Source of the DNA: Nemertoderma westbladi
Lineage: Eukaryota; Xenacoelomorpha; Nemertodermatida; Nemertodermatidae
Direction of reading: 5' to 3'
Length of the DNA stretch: 59,407 nt
Assembly (NCBI GenBank): GCA_032718475.1
Contig: JAUCBJ010008643.1
Location: forward strand, 1 to 59,407
Both the position numbers and the translations under genes were made by a program. Positions within the stretch are counted from its first letter, which is position 1; the number at the start of each line of letters is the position of its first letter. The notes beneath the pieces were generated by a model, which was given only the letters and a program-made list of their open reading frames with translations, was not told the DNA's origin and ran no database searches. Positions 29,593-41,000 of this stretch are shown here, piece after piece.

Positions 29593-29940
29593 CCATACCT
29601 GGCTTCGCCTATTGAAGGCATCGGTAGTTATAAAGATCGTCCGTCAGTCTGCGTTTAGGAAATATGTTTAAATACAAAACAGGACGAGCACAACGACGTT
29701 TATAATAATGAATACGAGTACTGCCTACTGCGTTGATTATATTCCTATAAACCATACCTGGCTTCGCCTATTGAAGGCATCGATAGTTATAAAGTACTGG
29801 TGGGAGGGAAGGGTGGGGGGGGGGGTGCAGATTAAAAGGGGTGAACACGTACTGTCCCCCTTTGTTTTATTGATTGGTGATGTGGGTAAATTTCTCAAAA
29901 CCTGATTTTGTGATACAGTCGCTCAATTTTAATCTGTATC
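29593..29940. repeat. Partial tandem copies of the foldback end, and a G run
   Basis: Two diverged copies of the neighbouring element end share ACCATACCTGGCTTCGCC, ATTGAAGGCATCG and CAGTCTGCGTTTAGGAAA (about 29,480-29,640 and 29,640-29,795). A run of 11 G lies at 29,815-29,825. No gene seen. Confidence 0.55.
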
Positions 29941-29946
29941 TGATAA

Positions 29947-30361
29947 CTGAGCCTCTGGATGGCACATTCACAAGAATGCTACGCCGGGTTCATTATGTCA
30001 AGTACAATGCACACATCTCCAACCAGACACTATATAACATTGGAGGTGTCTCATTGGTTCCCCCAAGCTTGACACTAGAACAAAATCGCCTCCGCTTTGC
30101 AGGACATTGCTTTCGCCGTGAGGACCAACCAGTGCATAATCTTGTACTTTGGCAGCCTCATGGAGCGAATAAGCATGGTGGACAGCCCATAACTTTCTTG
30201 AGACGCATCTTAAAGGACACTGGTATTGAAGATGCGGATAATCTAGCAAATGTCATAGGTGATAGGAAGTTGTGGCGGTCCAATTTTGTCAATAAGCCGG
30301 CACAGCATTCTTAAAAATGCAGCTGCAATGCAGCATGCCGATCCTAGCAGTAGTAGTAGTA
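29947..30361 (+). mobile_element. 3' fragment of a non-LTR retrotransposon (LINE)
   Basis: The translation (RMLRRVHYVKYNAHISN, NRLRFAGHCFRREDQPV, LVLWQPHG, DADNLANVIGDRKLWRS) is typical of the end of the reverse transcriptase ORF of jockey/CR1/RTE-like LINEs, downstream of the RT domain. The frame stops at 30,314; a short 3' UTR ends in five to six TAG repeats. All upstream RT parts are missing, as expected for a 5'-truncated copy. Confidence 0.7.
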
Positions 30362-30962
30362 GTAGGGATCATGGTTCCGGAAGTCAGGTGAGGACCTTCG
30401 AATACGTAAGGGAAAGGCATGGGCAGCCTTGAATAGGCTTTCCAGGATTTGGAAGTCACCGAGAATTAATCGGAAACTTAAGGTCCGATTATTTAGAGCA
30501 GCAGTAGTTCCAGTACTCCTCTATGGGAGTCCATGCTGGGCTCTAACTGCTGAGGACACCAAATCTCTGGATGGCACATTGAATGCTACACCGGGTTCAT
30601 TGTGTCAAGTACAATGCACACATCTCCAACCACACACTATATAACATTGGAGGTGTCTCATTGGTTCCCCCAAGCTTGACACTAGAACAAAATCGCCTCC
30701 GCTTTGTAGGACATTGCTTTCGCCGTGAGGACCAGCCAGTGCATAATCTTGTACTCTGGCAGCCTCGGAGTGAATACGCATGGTGGACAGCCCATGACTT
30801 TCGTGAGACACTTCCTAAACGACACTGGCCTTGAAGATGCGGATGATCTAGCAAATGTCATGGGTGATAGGGAGTTGTGGCGGTGCAAGTTTGTCGAAAA
30901 GCCTGCACAGCATTCTTAAAAATGCAGCTGCAATGCAGCATGTCGATCCTAGTAGTAGTATG
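30362..30962 (+). mobile_element. Second 3' LINE fragment of the same family, frameshifted
   Basis: It starts further upstream in the ORF than its neighbour: AALNRLSRIWKSPRINRKL and LFRAAVVPVLLYGSPCW are the RT thumb-side motif common in LINEs. It then repeats the neighbour's sequence at about 90% identity, with a small deletion near 30,580 that breaks the frame. It ends in the same 3' UTR and a shorter TAG run (30,951-30,960). Head-to-tail copies meeting at a TAG run suggest insertion into the first copy's tail. Confidence 0.7.
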
Positions 30963-32239
30963 TATATTAATAATGCTGAACACAGAATACAGGTCGACCG
31001 ACGCATGTCGATTTTACCCTGGAGAGGTACAATTTTGATTGCAACAGTAATATTCATCTCCATCTGCTACAATTTGGAGAAGACTATTACATAATAATAC
31101 CTATAATTAAAACAATTAATTATTATAAATCTATAGTTAATAAAAACAGTATATCATTCGAGGGATGGAATTTATAGGTCATCTAATTAATTGTTTAAAG
31201 ATTAGCAAACAATACGATGTAATTGCATTGATAAAACCCATAAATAAAACTTGGATATAAAATGTAAAATCGGGATTTACCGTTTACCTTACAAAATGAA
31301 AAATAAGAATGTGCGAAGTTAAGAACAGTCGGGGGGGAAGTGTCCGGGGGGGAAGTGTCTGGGGGGGAAGTGTCCTACTTGAGAGGGGGGGGGGGGGGGA
31401 ACTGTCCGGGGGGGAAGTGTCCGGGGGGAAGTGTCTGAACACCCTGTTAAACGTTTAAGTTAGTTAATTGTTCTCTGCCAAACTTCGATTTGACAGAGAT
31501 ATGTACTTATATTTAGTACACCGCCTACTATAACCAGCTCCATTGATGAAGTTATATTTATAGAATAGAACTAAAAAATTAACATTTAAAAATAAAATAT
31601 CAAATTAAATTTAATTTAAATAGATAAATTAATTAATTAAAACCAAGTAGTAATGTATAATGGTGGCGGGGCTTAAATCTTCCTGCGTAAAACCACATAA
31701 TAACACACACTACTGGTGGCTCTGTTATGTTCGTGCGTAAAACCAAGTAGTAACACTGGTGGTGGGGCTAAATGCTCCTGCATAAATCCAGAGTGTGAGT
31801 ATTTATTGGGGAGGACAGGGCTGCTATGAGGGGAGGAAGAGGCAGCATTTTTTATATCAATATATTATTTCAACTAATTTATCAAAATTTATTTGTGCAG
31901 CACATGTTTGTCCAGCCTAAATACAGTATATAAACCCGACAGCCCATTTCAACCGAAATGGTTAAGCGCTATGTCGATGGTAAATAAATCCCGACAACCC
32001 ATGGTTCGTCGATGGTGAATAAATCCCGACAAATCATTGCTCAATGATCCGCGTGATCCGCGCTTTGTCGATGGTAACTAAATCATGTGAGGCCTGATTA
32101 AATTAATATTAAAAAATTATATTAATATAAAAAATAATTATATTAATATAATAATATAAATAATAATATAATATATAATATAAATAATAATATAATATAT
32201 AATATAAATAATAATATAATATATAATAATAATATAATC
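30963..32239. other. Intergenic sequence with G-rich and short tandem repeats, no gene
   Basis: Contains a G-rich cluster at 31,331-31,440 built of GGGGGGAAGTGTCC-like units with a run of 15 G. Three diverged units around AAAACCAAGTAGTAA lie at about 31,650-31,790, and three units around GTCGATGGT-AATAAATC at about 31,930-32,090. A TATAATAATA-type AT repeat (about 32,100-32,239) runs up to the next array. I see no coding sequence. Confidence 0.7.
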
Positions 32240-34597
32240 ATATATGTTGGGGCGCCAACAAGCTCAAAGATGTATATGTTGGGGGGCCTATTACAAGCCC
32301 GAAGATGTATATGTTGGGGCGCCTACAAGCCCGAAGATGTATATGTTGGGGCGCCTACAAGCCCGAAGATGTATATGTTGGGGCGCCTATACAAGCCCGA
32401 AGATGTATATGTTGGGTCGCCTACAAGCCCGAAGATGTATATGTTGGGGCGCCTATACAAGCCCGAAGATGTATATGGTGGGGCGCCTACAAGCCCAAAG
32501 ATGTATATGTTGGGGCGGCTACAAGCTCGAAGATGTATATGTTGGGGCGCCTATGTAAGCCCAAAGATGTATATGTTGGGGCGCCTATACAAGCCCGAAG
32601 ATGTATATGTTGGGGCGCCTATACAAGCCCGAAGATGTATATGTTGGGTCGCCTACAAGCCCGAAGATGTATATGTTGGGTCGCCTACAAGCCCGAAGAT
32701 GTATATGTTGGGGCGCCTATACAAGCCCGAAGATGTATATGGTGGGGCGCCTACAAGCCCAAAGATGTATATGTTGGGGCGGCTACAAGCTCGAAGATGT
32801 ATATGTTGGGGCGCATATGTAAGCCCAAAGATGTATATGTTGGGGCGCCTATACAAGCCCGAAGATGTATATGGTGGGGCGCCTACAAGCCCAAAGATGT
32901 ATATGTTGGGGCGCCTATACAAGCCCGAAGATGTATATGTTGGGGCGCCTACAAGCCCGAAGATGTATATGTTGGGGCGGCTATGTAAGCCCGAAGATGT
33001 ATATGTTGGGGCGCCTATACAAGCCCAAAGATGTATATGTTGGGGCGCCTACAAGCCCGAGATGTATATGTTGGAGCGCATATACAAGCTCGAAGATGTA
33101 TATGTTGGGGCGCCTACAAGCCCAAAGATGTATATGTTGGGGTGCCTATACAAGCCCGAAGATGTATATGTTGGGGCGCCTACAAGCCCGAGGATGTATA
33201 TGTTGGGGCGCCTATAAGCCCGAAGATGTATATGTTGGGGCGCCTATACAAGCCCGAAGATGTATATGTTGGGGCGCCTACATGCCCGAAGATGTATATG
33301 TTGGGGCGGCTACAAGCTCGAAGATGTATATGTTGGGGCGGCTACAAGCTCAAAGATGTATATGTTGGGGCGCCTATGTAAGCCCGAAGATGTATATGTT
33401 GGGGCGGCTATAAGCCCGAAGATGTATATGTTGGGGCGCCTACAAGCCCGAAGATTTATATGTTGGGGCGCCTACAAGCCCGAAGATGTATATGTTGGGG
33501 CGCCTACAAGCCCGAAGATGTATATGTTGGGGCGCCTATACAAGCCCGAAGATGTATATGTTGGGGCGCCTATACAAGCCCGAAGATGTATATGTTGGGG
33601 CGCCTACAAGCCTGAAGATGTATATGTTGGGGCGCCTACAAGCCCGAAGATGTATATGTTGGGGCACCTATACAAGCCCGAAGATGTATATGTTGGGGTG
33701 CCTATACAAGCCCGAAGATGTATATGTTGGGGCGCCTACAAGCCCGAAGATGTATATGTTGGGGCGCCTATACAAGCCCGAAGATGTATATGTTGGGGCG
33801 CCTATACAAGCCCGAAGATGTATATGTTGGGGCGCCTATACAAGCCCGAAGATGTATATGTTGGGGCGCCTATACAAGCCCGAAGATGTATATGTTGGGG
33901 CACCTACAAGCCCGAAGATGTATATGTTGGGGCGCCTATACAAGCCCGAAGATGTATATGTTGGGGCGCCTATACATGCCCAAAGATGTATATGTTGGGG
34001 CGGCTACAAGCCCAAAGATGTATATGTTGGGGCGCCTATACAAGCCCAATGATGTATATGTTGGGGCGCCTATACATACAAGCCCGAAGATGTATATGTT
34101 GGGGCACCTATACAAGCCCGAAGATGTATATGTTGGGGCGCATATACAAGCCCGAAGGTGTATATGTTGGGGCGGCTACAAGCCCAAAGAAGTATATGTT
34201 GGGGCGCCTATACAAGCCCGAAGATGTATATGTTGGGGCGCCTATACAAGCCCGAAGATGTATATGTTGGGGCGCCTATACAAGCCCAAAGGTGTATATG
34301 TTGAGGCACATATACAAGCCCGAAGATGTATATGTTGGGGCGGCTACACGCCCGAAGATGTATATGTTGGGGCGCCTATACAAGCCCGAAGATGTATATG
34401 TTGGGGCGCCTATACAAGCCCGAAGATGTATATGTTGGGGCGCCTACAAGCCCGAAGATGTATATGTTGGGGCGCCTACAAGCCCGAAGATGTATATGTT
34501 GGGGCGCCTACAAGCCCGAAGATGTATATGTTGGGGCGGCTATTTAAGCCTGAAGATGTACAGTATAAGTTGGGTTGGGGCGCCTACAAGCCCGAAT
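32240..34597. repeat. Minisatellite, about 71 units of 32 or 34 bp
   Basis: The unit reads GATGTATATGTTGGGG, then CGCCTACAAGCCCGAA (32 bp) or CGCCTATACAAGCCCGAA (34 bp); the two forms alternate irregularly, with GGCTACAAGCTC and CTATGTAAGCCC variants. The forward unit has no stop in any frame, which creates artefact open frames of up to 459 residues. The array lies between AT-rich flanks. No unit looks like a gene. Confidence 0.93.
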
Positions 34598-37433
34598 GAT
34601 AATGGGACGTTTTGGCGTATTAATCTCACTGCTAATTGAGTATACATACATTTATATATATATATATATTAATTATATAAAATATTTATAACAATATATA
34701 TATTTATATTATGTAAAATATAATTAAATAATCAATATTTTAAATTATTTATTATTAAATTATTATTATTAGATTGACTTTTAATTATAATTCCAATTTC
34801 TTTTTATTTTTAGTTAACGAATTGGTTTTCACGAACCGAAGGAATCCGTCAGAAATAAATATTAGTGGCTCTCATCTCATCAACAACAGGCATTTGGCAC
34901 AAGTGGCAGCTCCAGCTTTCACACAGAAAATATAAATTTGGATCGCTGATTTGCTGAATTGCGGATTGCAGTTTTTAGGTTTTATTATGAATCATTATTT
35001 GAAACTCATTTAAAAGGAACCACTCAAATTAACATTTGAGCCTATATGATAACAAACGATCTTGTGTTACGACATAATAACTACTGTAAAAATCTGATTC
35101 TACTTTATACAACAGTTGAAGCAATACACTCCCTTCGTTGGATACTTACCATCGAACTTCTTATTTTTTCTTATTATTTTTTATCATGAACTGTCGGGGT
35201 GCTGTAAATTGTTAAATATAGTATCCCAAACTATGGCAAGAATTAGTACCAGTACAACTAACAGGGGTGGATGCAGGGAACCGTCGCCTATGGAATGGAG
35301 GGGGGGGGGGGGGACGAATAAGCGGTTGGGAAAGAAGCATGTGGGAGGAGAGGGGAGGAGTGAAGTACAAAATGTACTGGACAGAAGTGAGTGCTATCAC
35401 ACTCAAAGAGTGGGGAGCAGCACCCAACTTCGAAACCACCAGCACGTTTGCTGTAGCGAACTTTATTTTCGAAGCCATCGAACTCGGAATAGACATTGAT
35501 TTAAAGTTTATCGGGTTTGTCTCGTACTCAACTCCATGCGATACCTGATACCTCGGCAGCGGTATTAATACCAAGCGAGCTGGTTGTGTGAAGCATATGT
35601 CTATGAGTTCGCTATATTAATATAAATTTGTAGAAATTATTAAGGTAGATTGAACAGTCTTAGTGACTTCCGATTTAGATTTTTAGATCTACTACCTGTG
35701 TTAATAAAGTTAGCAAAATCGTAAGAAACAGACTAAATCAACTCAGATTAATTTATTAAACTCAAGCGCTGAAATAAATTTTCACGGCTGATACGTGACA
35801 GCAAGCATAACCGATTCCCAATTAAAAGACAAATTTATCATAGTTTTAAAAATGCGTACATGAAATTAATATCATATATGTTTCGAAAATTCAGTGTAAA
35901 AAACTGGAACTATTGTTGAATTTTCATAAGTAAAAATAAACGATTGATCATTGGATCCCACCCAATAATATGTGAAATATTTTATTAACATTATAAATAA
36001 TTTAAATTCATTAATCCTTAAAGGTAAATGTGAAAAAAAAAGCAGCGCCGATACTGTCTATCAAGATAAAGCACCTGTAACTGTTTTCCTTAGTATAACT
36101 TACTTTGTATTACTATTGCATACTGTAGCTACACGTGAAATAAATATAATGTTCCAGAATTTTGGGTATTTATTAAATAGAATAAAATAGCCTCACGCAG
36201 ATGTAAAACCAAGCAAATTTCAAACGCTCATATCTCAGCTATTTTACGACGAAATTCAGATTGTGTTTCATATTTGGAATCCTTGCATGGACAGCTTTCT
36301 AACAATACCAACAAATCAATATAAGGTTGAAGAATAACTGTGGTGTAACTGGTGCAATATCGACGGAGACACCTTTTTCAAACGCTTGAAGCTAAAGACT
36401 GAAAGCGAAAATAAAAATTCTGGCTCACCCAGCAAAGAGGAGGGAGGTGAAATTATCTCTGTTTCACATTTCATGCAATCTCATTAAGATTTGTAGAAAA
36501 ATTTGGGGGGGGGGGGGGGGGCAGGTACCTGAATAACGACACTATATTCCAGGACACAGGACATGGTGTACTGCAATACTGCAATAGGCTTCAGGAATAC
36601 AGGAATAGCCTCCCACAGCCTGGCAGACCTATATGGAATACTGACAAAAAGCGCGCCACACGCATTCTGGTTAAACGAAAATCGCGCCAGCCATGATATC
36701 TAATGCGCGCCAAGCCAACAGTTGACTATGAAATTTTGCAGTAATTCTGTAATTGCTTAATTGTAATAATTTATCAGTTTATAATGCTGTAGCCCTACAG
36801 TATTTTAACATTAAAATGCGAGCGTAGCGAGCAAGGAAATTTTACAATTATGTTAACATATATACAGTCTGACAGTAATAGTCAGATAGTGCTGTAGTTG
36901 TAGTAGTAGTAGGTCAACGTCAACTGACTGTTTTTAAATGCAGATGTGATCAAGATGCGAGCGTAGCGAGCACGAAAATTTTAACATTTCAGCATTTACT
37001 GATTTAAAGTAGGCAAACCGACTGTTTTCAAATAGGGTACAGAAATGCAGATGTCTTTAAATTGCGAGCTGGCGAGCGTAACGAGCATGGGAATTCTGCT
37101 GAATCATGCAGGCTGTCATGGTCTTATTGGTTTGAAGAATCTGACAATTGAAAAACTTTTGAAACAAGTCATGTTTTTAATGGTCATGCGCAATCTGTCC
37201 GTTTCCATTTGTCCACAGCCAGACAGTGCTAAGAGTAGGCTGGTAGGCTTACAGTATAAACGCGAGAGAAGCGAGCGGACTTTTTCAATCTTTTTAAACC
37301 TATGGAATAATTTCAAATAGACCTGTCACCTATCTGCCTATAGAGTGGGATGTGTTGCCAGTGCACTGCTACGCTACCTCCTACTGTACTGTCCTAACCT
37401 AACGCTACATCCACACTGCCATATTCGCGCCAG
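34598..37433. other. Intergenic sequence upstream of TSC1, no gene recognised
   Basis: AT-rich DNA with G runs at about 35,299-35,313 and 36,505-36,521. The motif GCGAGCGTAGCGAGC or close variants occurs at about 36,819, 36,958, 37,063 and 37,260. A TAG run lies at about 36,898-36,912. Short open frames here show no family resemblance. Confidence 0.6.
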
Positions 37434-37592
37434 GACCGCCAGGATCCTCAATGCGCGCCACACGCCCCTGTCACTACGCGCCAGGATCCTTAATCCGCGC
37501 CACACGCCCCTGTCACTACGCGCCAGGATCCTTAATCCGCGCAACACGCCCCTGTCACTACGCGCCAGGATCCTTAATCCGCGCCACACATG
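37434..37592. repeat. GC-rich 42-bp tandem repeat upstream of TSC1
   Basis: AGGATCC recurs at 37,441, 37,483, 37,525 and 37,567, exactly 42 bp apart. Each unit carries CCGCGCCACACGCCCCTG and ACTACGCGCCAGG. It ends about 350 bp before the TSC1 start codon, in the likely promoter or 5' UTR. The repeated CGCGCC cores resemble E2F or GC-box sites, but no function is shown. Confidence 0.85.
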
Positions 37593-37941
37593 TTGAGCAA
37601 ACTCTACATAAATTCCAACCTGGGGCAGCCACACTGCAGCACTGCGGTAAGATGTAAGACTGTAAGACAGTTCAGCAGTTAGTAGGACCAGGACAGTACC
37701 GTAGGTAAGCTGGTAGGAGGCCTATCCAGCTATCTGCCCTGCCTATCAACAACGCGCCGGCCTAGTCAAGGACTACAGCAGTACTGGCTCCTGCATAAAC
37801 AGAGACAGACTGACAGAGAGTGGAGAGATCAGACAGGGCAGCAGGGATAGCTCTGTCTGTCTGTTCTGTAGCTGGATCTGGGATCCTGACAGATCGGTCA
37901 GACAGTAGAATCAAGATCAAAAAGAACTGAAGGACTGAAGG

Positions 37942-38071
37942 ATGTCTTCGCAAAGTGAAAAGTTGCTTGTAGATTTCCTGGAGTCAAATGAACCTCAGTT
38001 GGTTAGAGAAATTAAGCGAATGCTTATAGAGAATATTCATTCTGGTTGTACATCAACTGGCAGAGAACCAG
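37942..38071 (+). CDS. TSC1: TSC1 coding exon 1
   Basis: Encodes residues 1-43 (MSSQSEKLLVDFLESNEPQL), the start of the N-terminal helical core. The donor is CCAG/GTTAGT, phase 1. The ATG is the first in the frame next to conserved sequence; an upstream non-coding exon cannot be excluded. Confidence 0.88.
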
Positions 38072-41000
38072 GTTAGTCCAGTACTGCAGTACCGCTATCG
38101 GTAGTCCAGTAGTCAGTTCAGACAGCAGTTACCGGTACTGTGGTAGTCCGGTATTTCAGTAGTTTACCCTTTCTGTCGCACTCGACAGCTCGACATATCG
38201 GGAGATACGGTAGGGGCCTATTTCAGCGCCATACCTTAAACCTTACCCAAGTCCAGAAGTCAGAAAGGCACCGGTAGCAGCAGAGCAGGGTAGGCGGGTT
38301 GGGTAGACTGGTAGAAGACCTACCGCCACCGCTACCAGCCAGCCACTCTGCCAGCCTACTGCACTGCTGCACAGCGCTGTGCTGCCTACCGGACAGCCGG
38401 ATGCTGGGATATTTGAATGTCCAGCAGAAGCAGTCCAGTCCATCTCCATGCAGCCATGTCTTGTCCTGTTGTCTCAGTCCAGCAGTCTCAAGCTGTCAAG
38501 GCAGCAAGGGTAGGCCTACTGGCCTAGCGGCTTGCAGAGTATCAGACAGTCAGAGCTTAGACAGTTAGAGTCTCGGCCACGTGTAACGACAGTCCATCCT
38601 CAGGAAATATTGTGTTGTAAGTCTGTACACTGTAAGTGTAACGTACCCAGTGTCAGCAGTCAGAGTGTACAATTCTGAGAAGACTCCCCCCCGCCCCCCA
38701 GTCATCTCCCAGTCTCATCTCAGCCCAGGCTGAGAACACTCCCCTTACCTTAGGCTGAGATGACTCCCTTTGCCCTTAGGCCGAGTCTGAGATGACTCCC
38801 CTAAGTGTTATTTTCGTATAGGCCTATTACAAAAATAAAACTGTATCCTATGTTTATTGAGTTATCGTTTATTGTTTTGGTTAGAAAAGCCCACCACTGT
38901 AACCTGCTCCTTTCCGTTAATTAAGAAATTTAGAGAGAAAACTGAAAGTGTTCTCAGCCTAGGCTGAGAAGACTGAGGAGTCAAATTTGGCGGGGAGTTA
39001 TATCAGCCTGTTACACCGGTCTGCCTGTGGGTGCTTGACTTGGTCGATTCGATTATTAATTATTTTATTCTGACTAGGCCTATTAATGAAATTCCCGTTT
39101 ATTTTAACAGTTGTTGACCCACAATGTTACATATGCGTAATGCCTCCACTTGTCTTTGTATCCAGTCCACATATTATATGAAAATTGTATTTTTATAGGG
39201 ACAATTATCTCCATGATTCTGGAACGATATATTGCTACAAAGTCTCTTAGATTCCTCGACTTGTTGTCTGCGATTAAGTCGCCAATACATTTACAGGTGT
39301 TTGAAAAGCTGACTGAATGTATGAAGGTTAGTGAGTCTCCTTATGCAGGTTGATACCGGTACCTTACAGCAGTACAGCTCTGTAGGATGTATTTACATTA
39401 ATACGAATACTTTTCGCTGCGTAGTAGATTATATTTAATGTTAGTTCCAAACCTTTTCTAATTAACTCTATTTATAAATATAGATAGATAATTAAATATA
39501 TCGTAAAATTGGCGAAATTTTTCAGAATTCGACAAAAGTTTCGCTTATGTTTCGTATAATTGTTTTGGTTTCGTTCATCTCAACCTAAGTTACAGTTCGA
39601 TCGCTTATTTAACGTTTTATATTCCATTGAATTCTTCTAGACTTCTATCCCGGACAAACAGCTGCAGTTGGAGAGGAAACGGATGGCTCTACAAGTTCTG
39701 GGCCAATTAGTTTACAAACAACCGCCCTGGATCTCCGACATCATAAAGAATCCATGTTTCGTCGCTCTTATAAAGCAGTTAAAGGAAGGTTGGTAGATCG
39801 CGAATTCATATTGTTTGTTTTCCTCTGATAATTTAGTTTTAAAATATTTAAATAACAATAAAATTGGAAATAACAAATATGAAAATGTAAATTTTTAACA
39901 ATTAGAAATGTAAACATTTAATAAAGTTGATGTCCCCGCGTTATAATTCTATACTAATTAGGTAAATCTACTCGGTAAGTTTTCTAGAACGATAGTCTCC
40001 AGTTCCATCTGTTTCTTTTGTAGTCGACGATTGTGTGTTTATGGTTTGCGGCGTACTGGTTCTCGCCTCCTTGTTACCTATCGTCCCCGCCCTCAAGCCC
40101 TCGCAACTCGTCGATATATACGAGGTATTCGCAAGGCTAGTCCGCTGGGACTCCCATCCGAAACACCGCCCTTCTACCGTATCCGACGTCCTACTGCTGC
40201 ACGTACAGGCGAGTTGCTTAGGGGATTTAGAGTTGAAACAGAGACCTGTTTTTCTTAATCCCGGTAAACCAGAGCCCTACCCAGGGAATTATTTGGAAAA
40301 ATACCGGAGACCAGAGCCGGAGATCAGAGACTTTGCTTATTTTTCTACTTACAATTTGATTACTCCCCTATAGCACAAACAGGTACATACGGCCTTAAAA
40401 CTATTTTTCTATGGTTCAATTACAGTAAAGTAAATCCAACCCATTTCAACCCTTTTACCCATTGTAAGAAAATAAGAGCACGTACAGTTTGGGGGGCTTA
40501 ATTAATATTAATTTGGTTATTTACTTGTAAAAAATTTGTGAAAAATTATCTTCATTTCACATTTTTTGTTGTAGAGGATCTATTTTTAAATATCTATTTC
40601 TAATTTGTAAAATCACTGATCTCTGGGTAAAATGTCTGTTTTCAATACCCGGGAACCAGAGACCTATCCGGAGACCAAAAAACCGTCCGGAGAATCCAGA
40701 GATCAGTGACAAGTCTCTGTTTCAACTCTAGGGGATATATACTTTAGGGTCGCAAGCGATGAAATAAACTTACTGTATTTACCAACATAAAAACTTTATG
40801 TTGCAATGAAGGTCAACTGAGCTGAGTTTATTATTTAATAATAAAATAAATTTACCTTTAAAATTATAGGATATTAAATCTCCAGTAACTTTATTTAAAT
40901 TTAATAGACGGCAGTTTGTTGTCTGAATACTTTTATTTCTTCTTTAATTATCGATTGGGTATCAACCGGGTGTGGAAGTCTTGCTCGGAGACGAAACGGG

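Noticed and set aside
32240-34597. CRISPR-like array
   Set aside because: Units are adjacent with no unique spacers and the DNA is animal; it is a minisatellite.
32244-34639. Long open frames (up to 459 residues) across the 32/34-bp array
   Set aside because: The unit simply lacks stops on that strand; all frames give the same cyclic peptide and there is no start context, conservation or domain.
35116-35574. Overlapping open frames of 93-127 residues on both strands
   Set aside because: They cross a G run and low-complexity sequence and show no recognisable motif.
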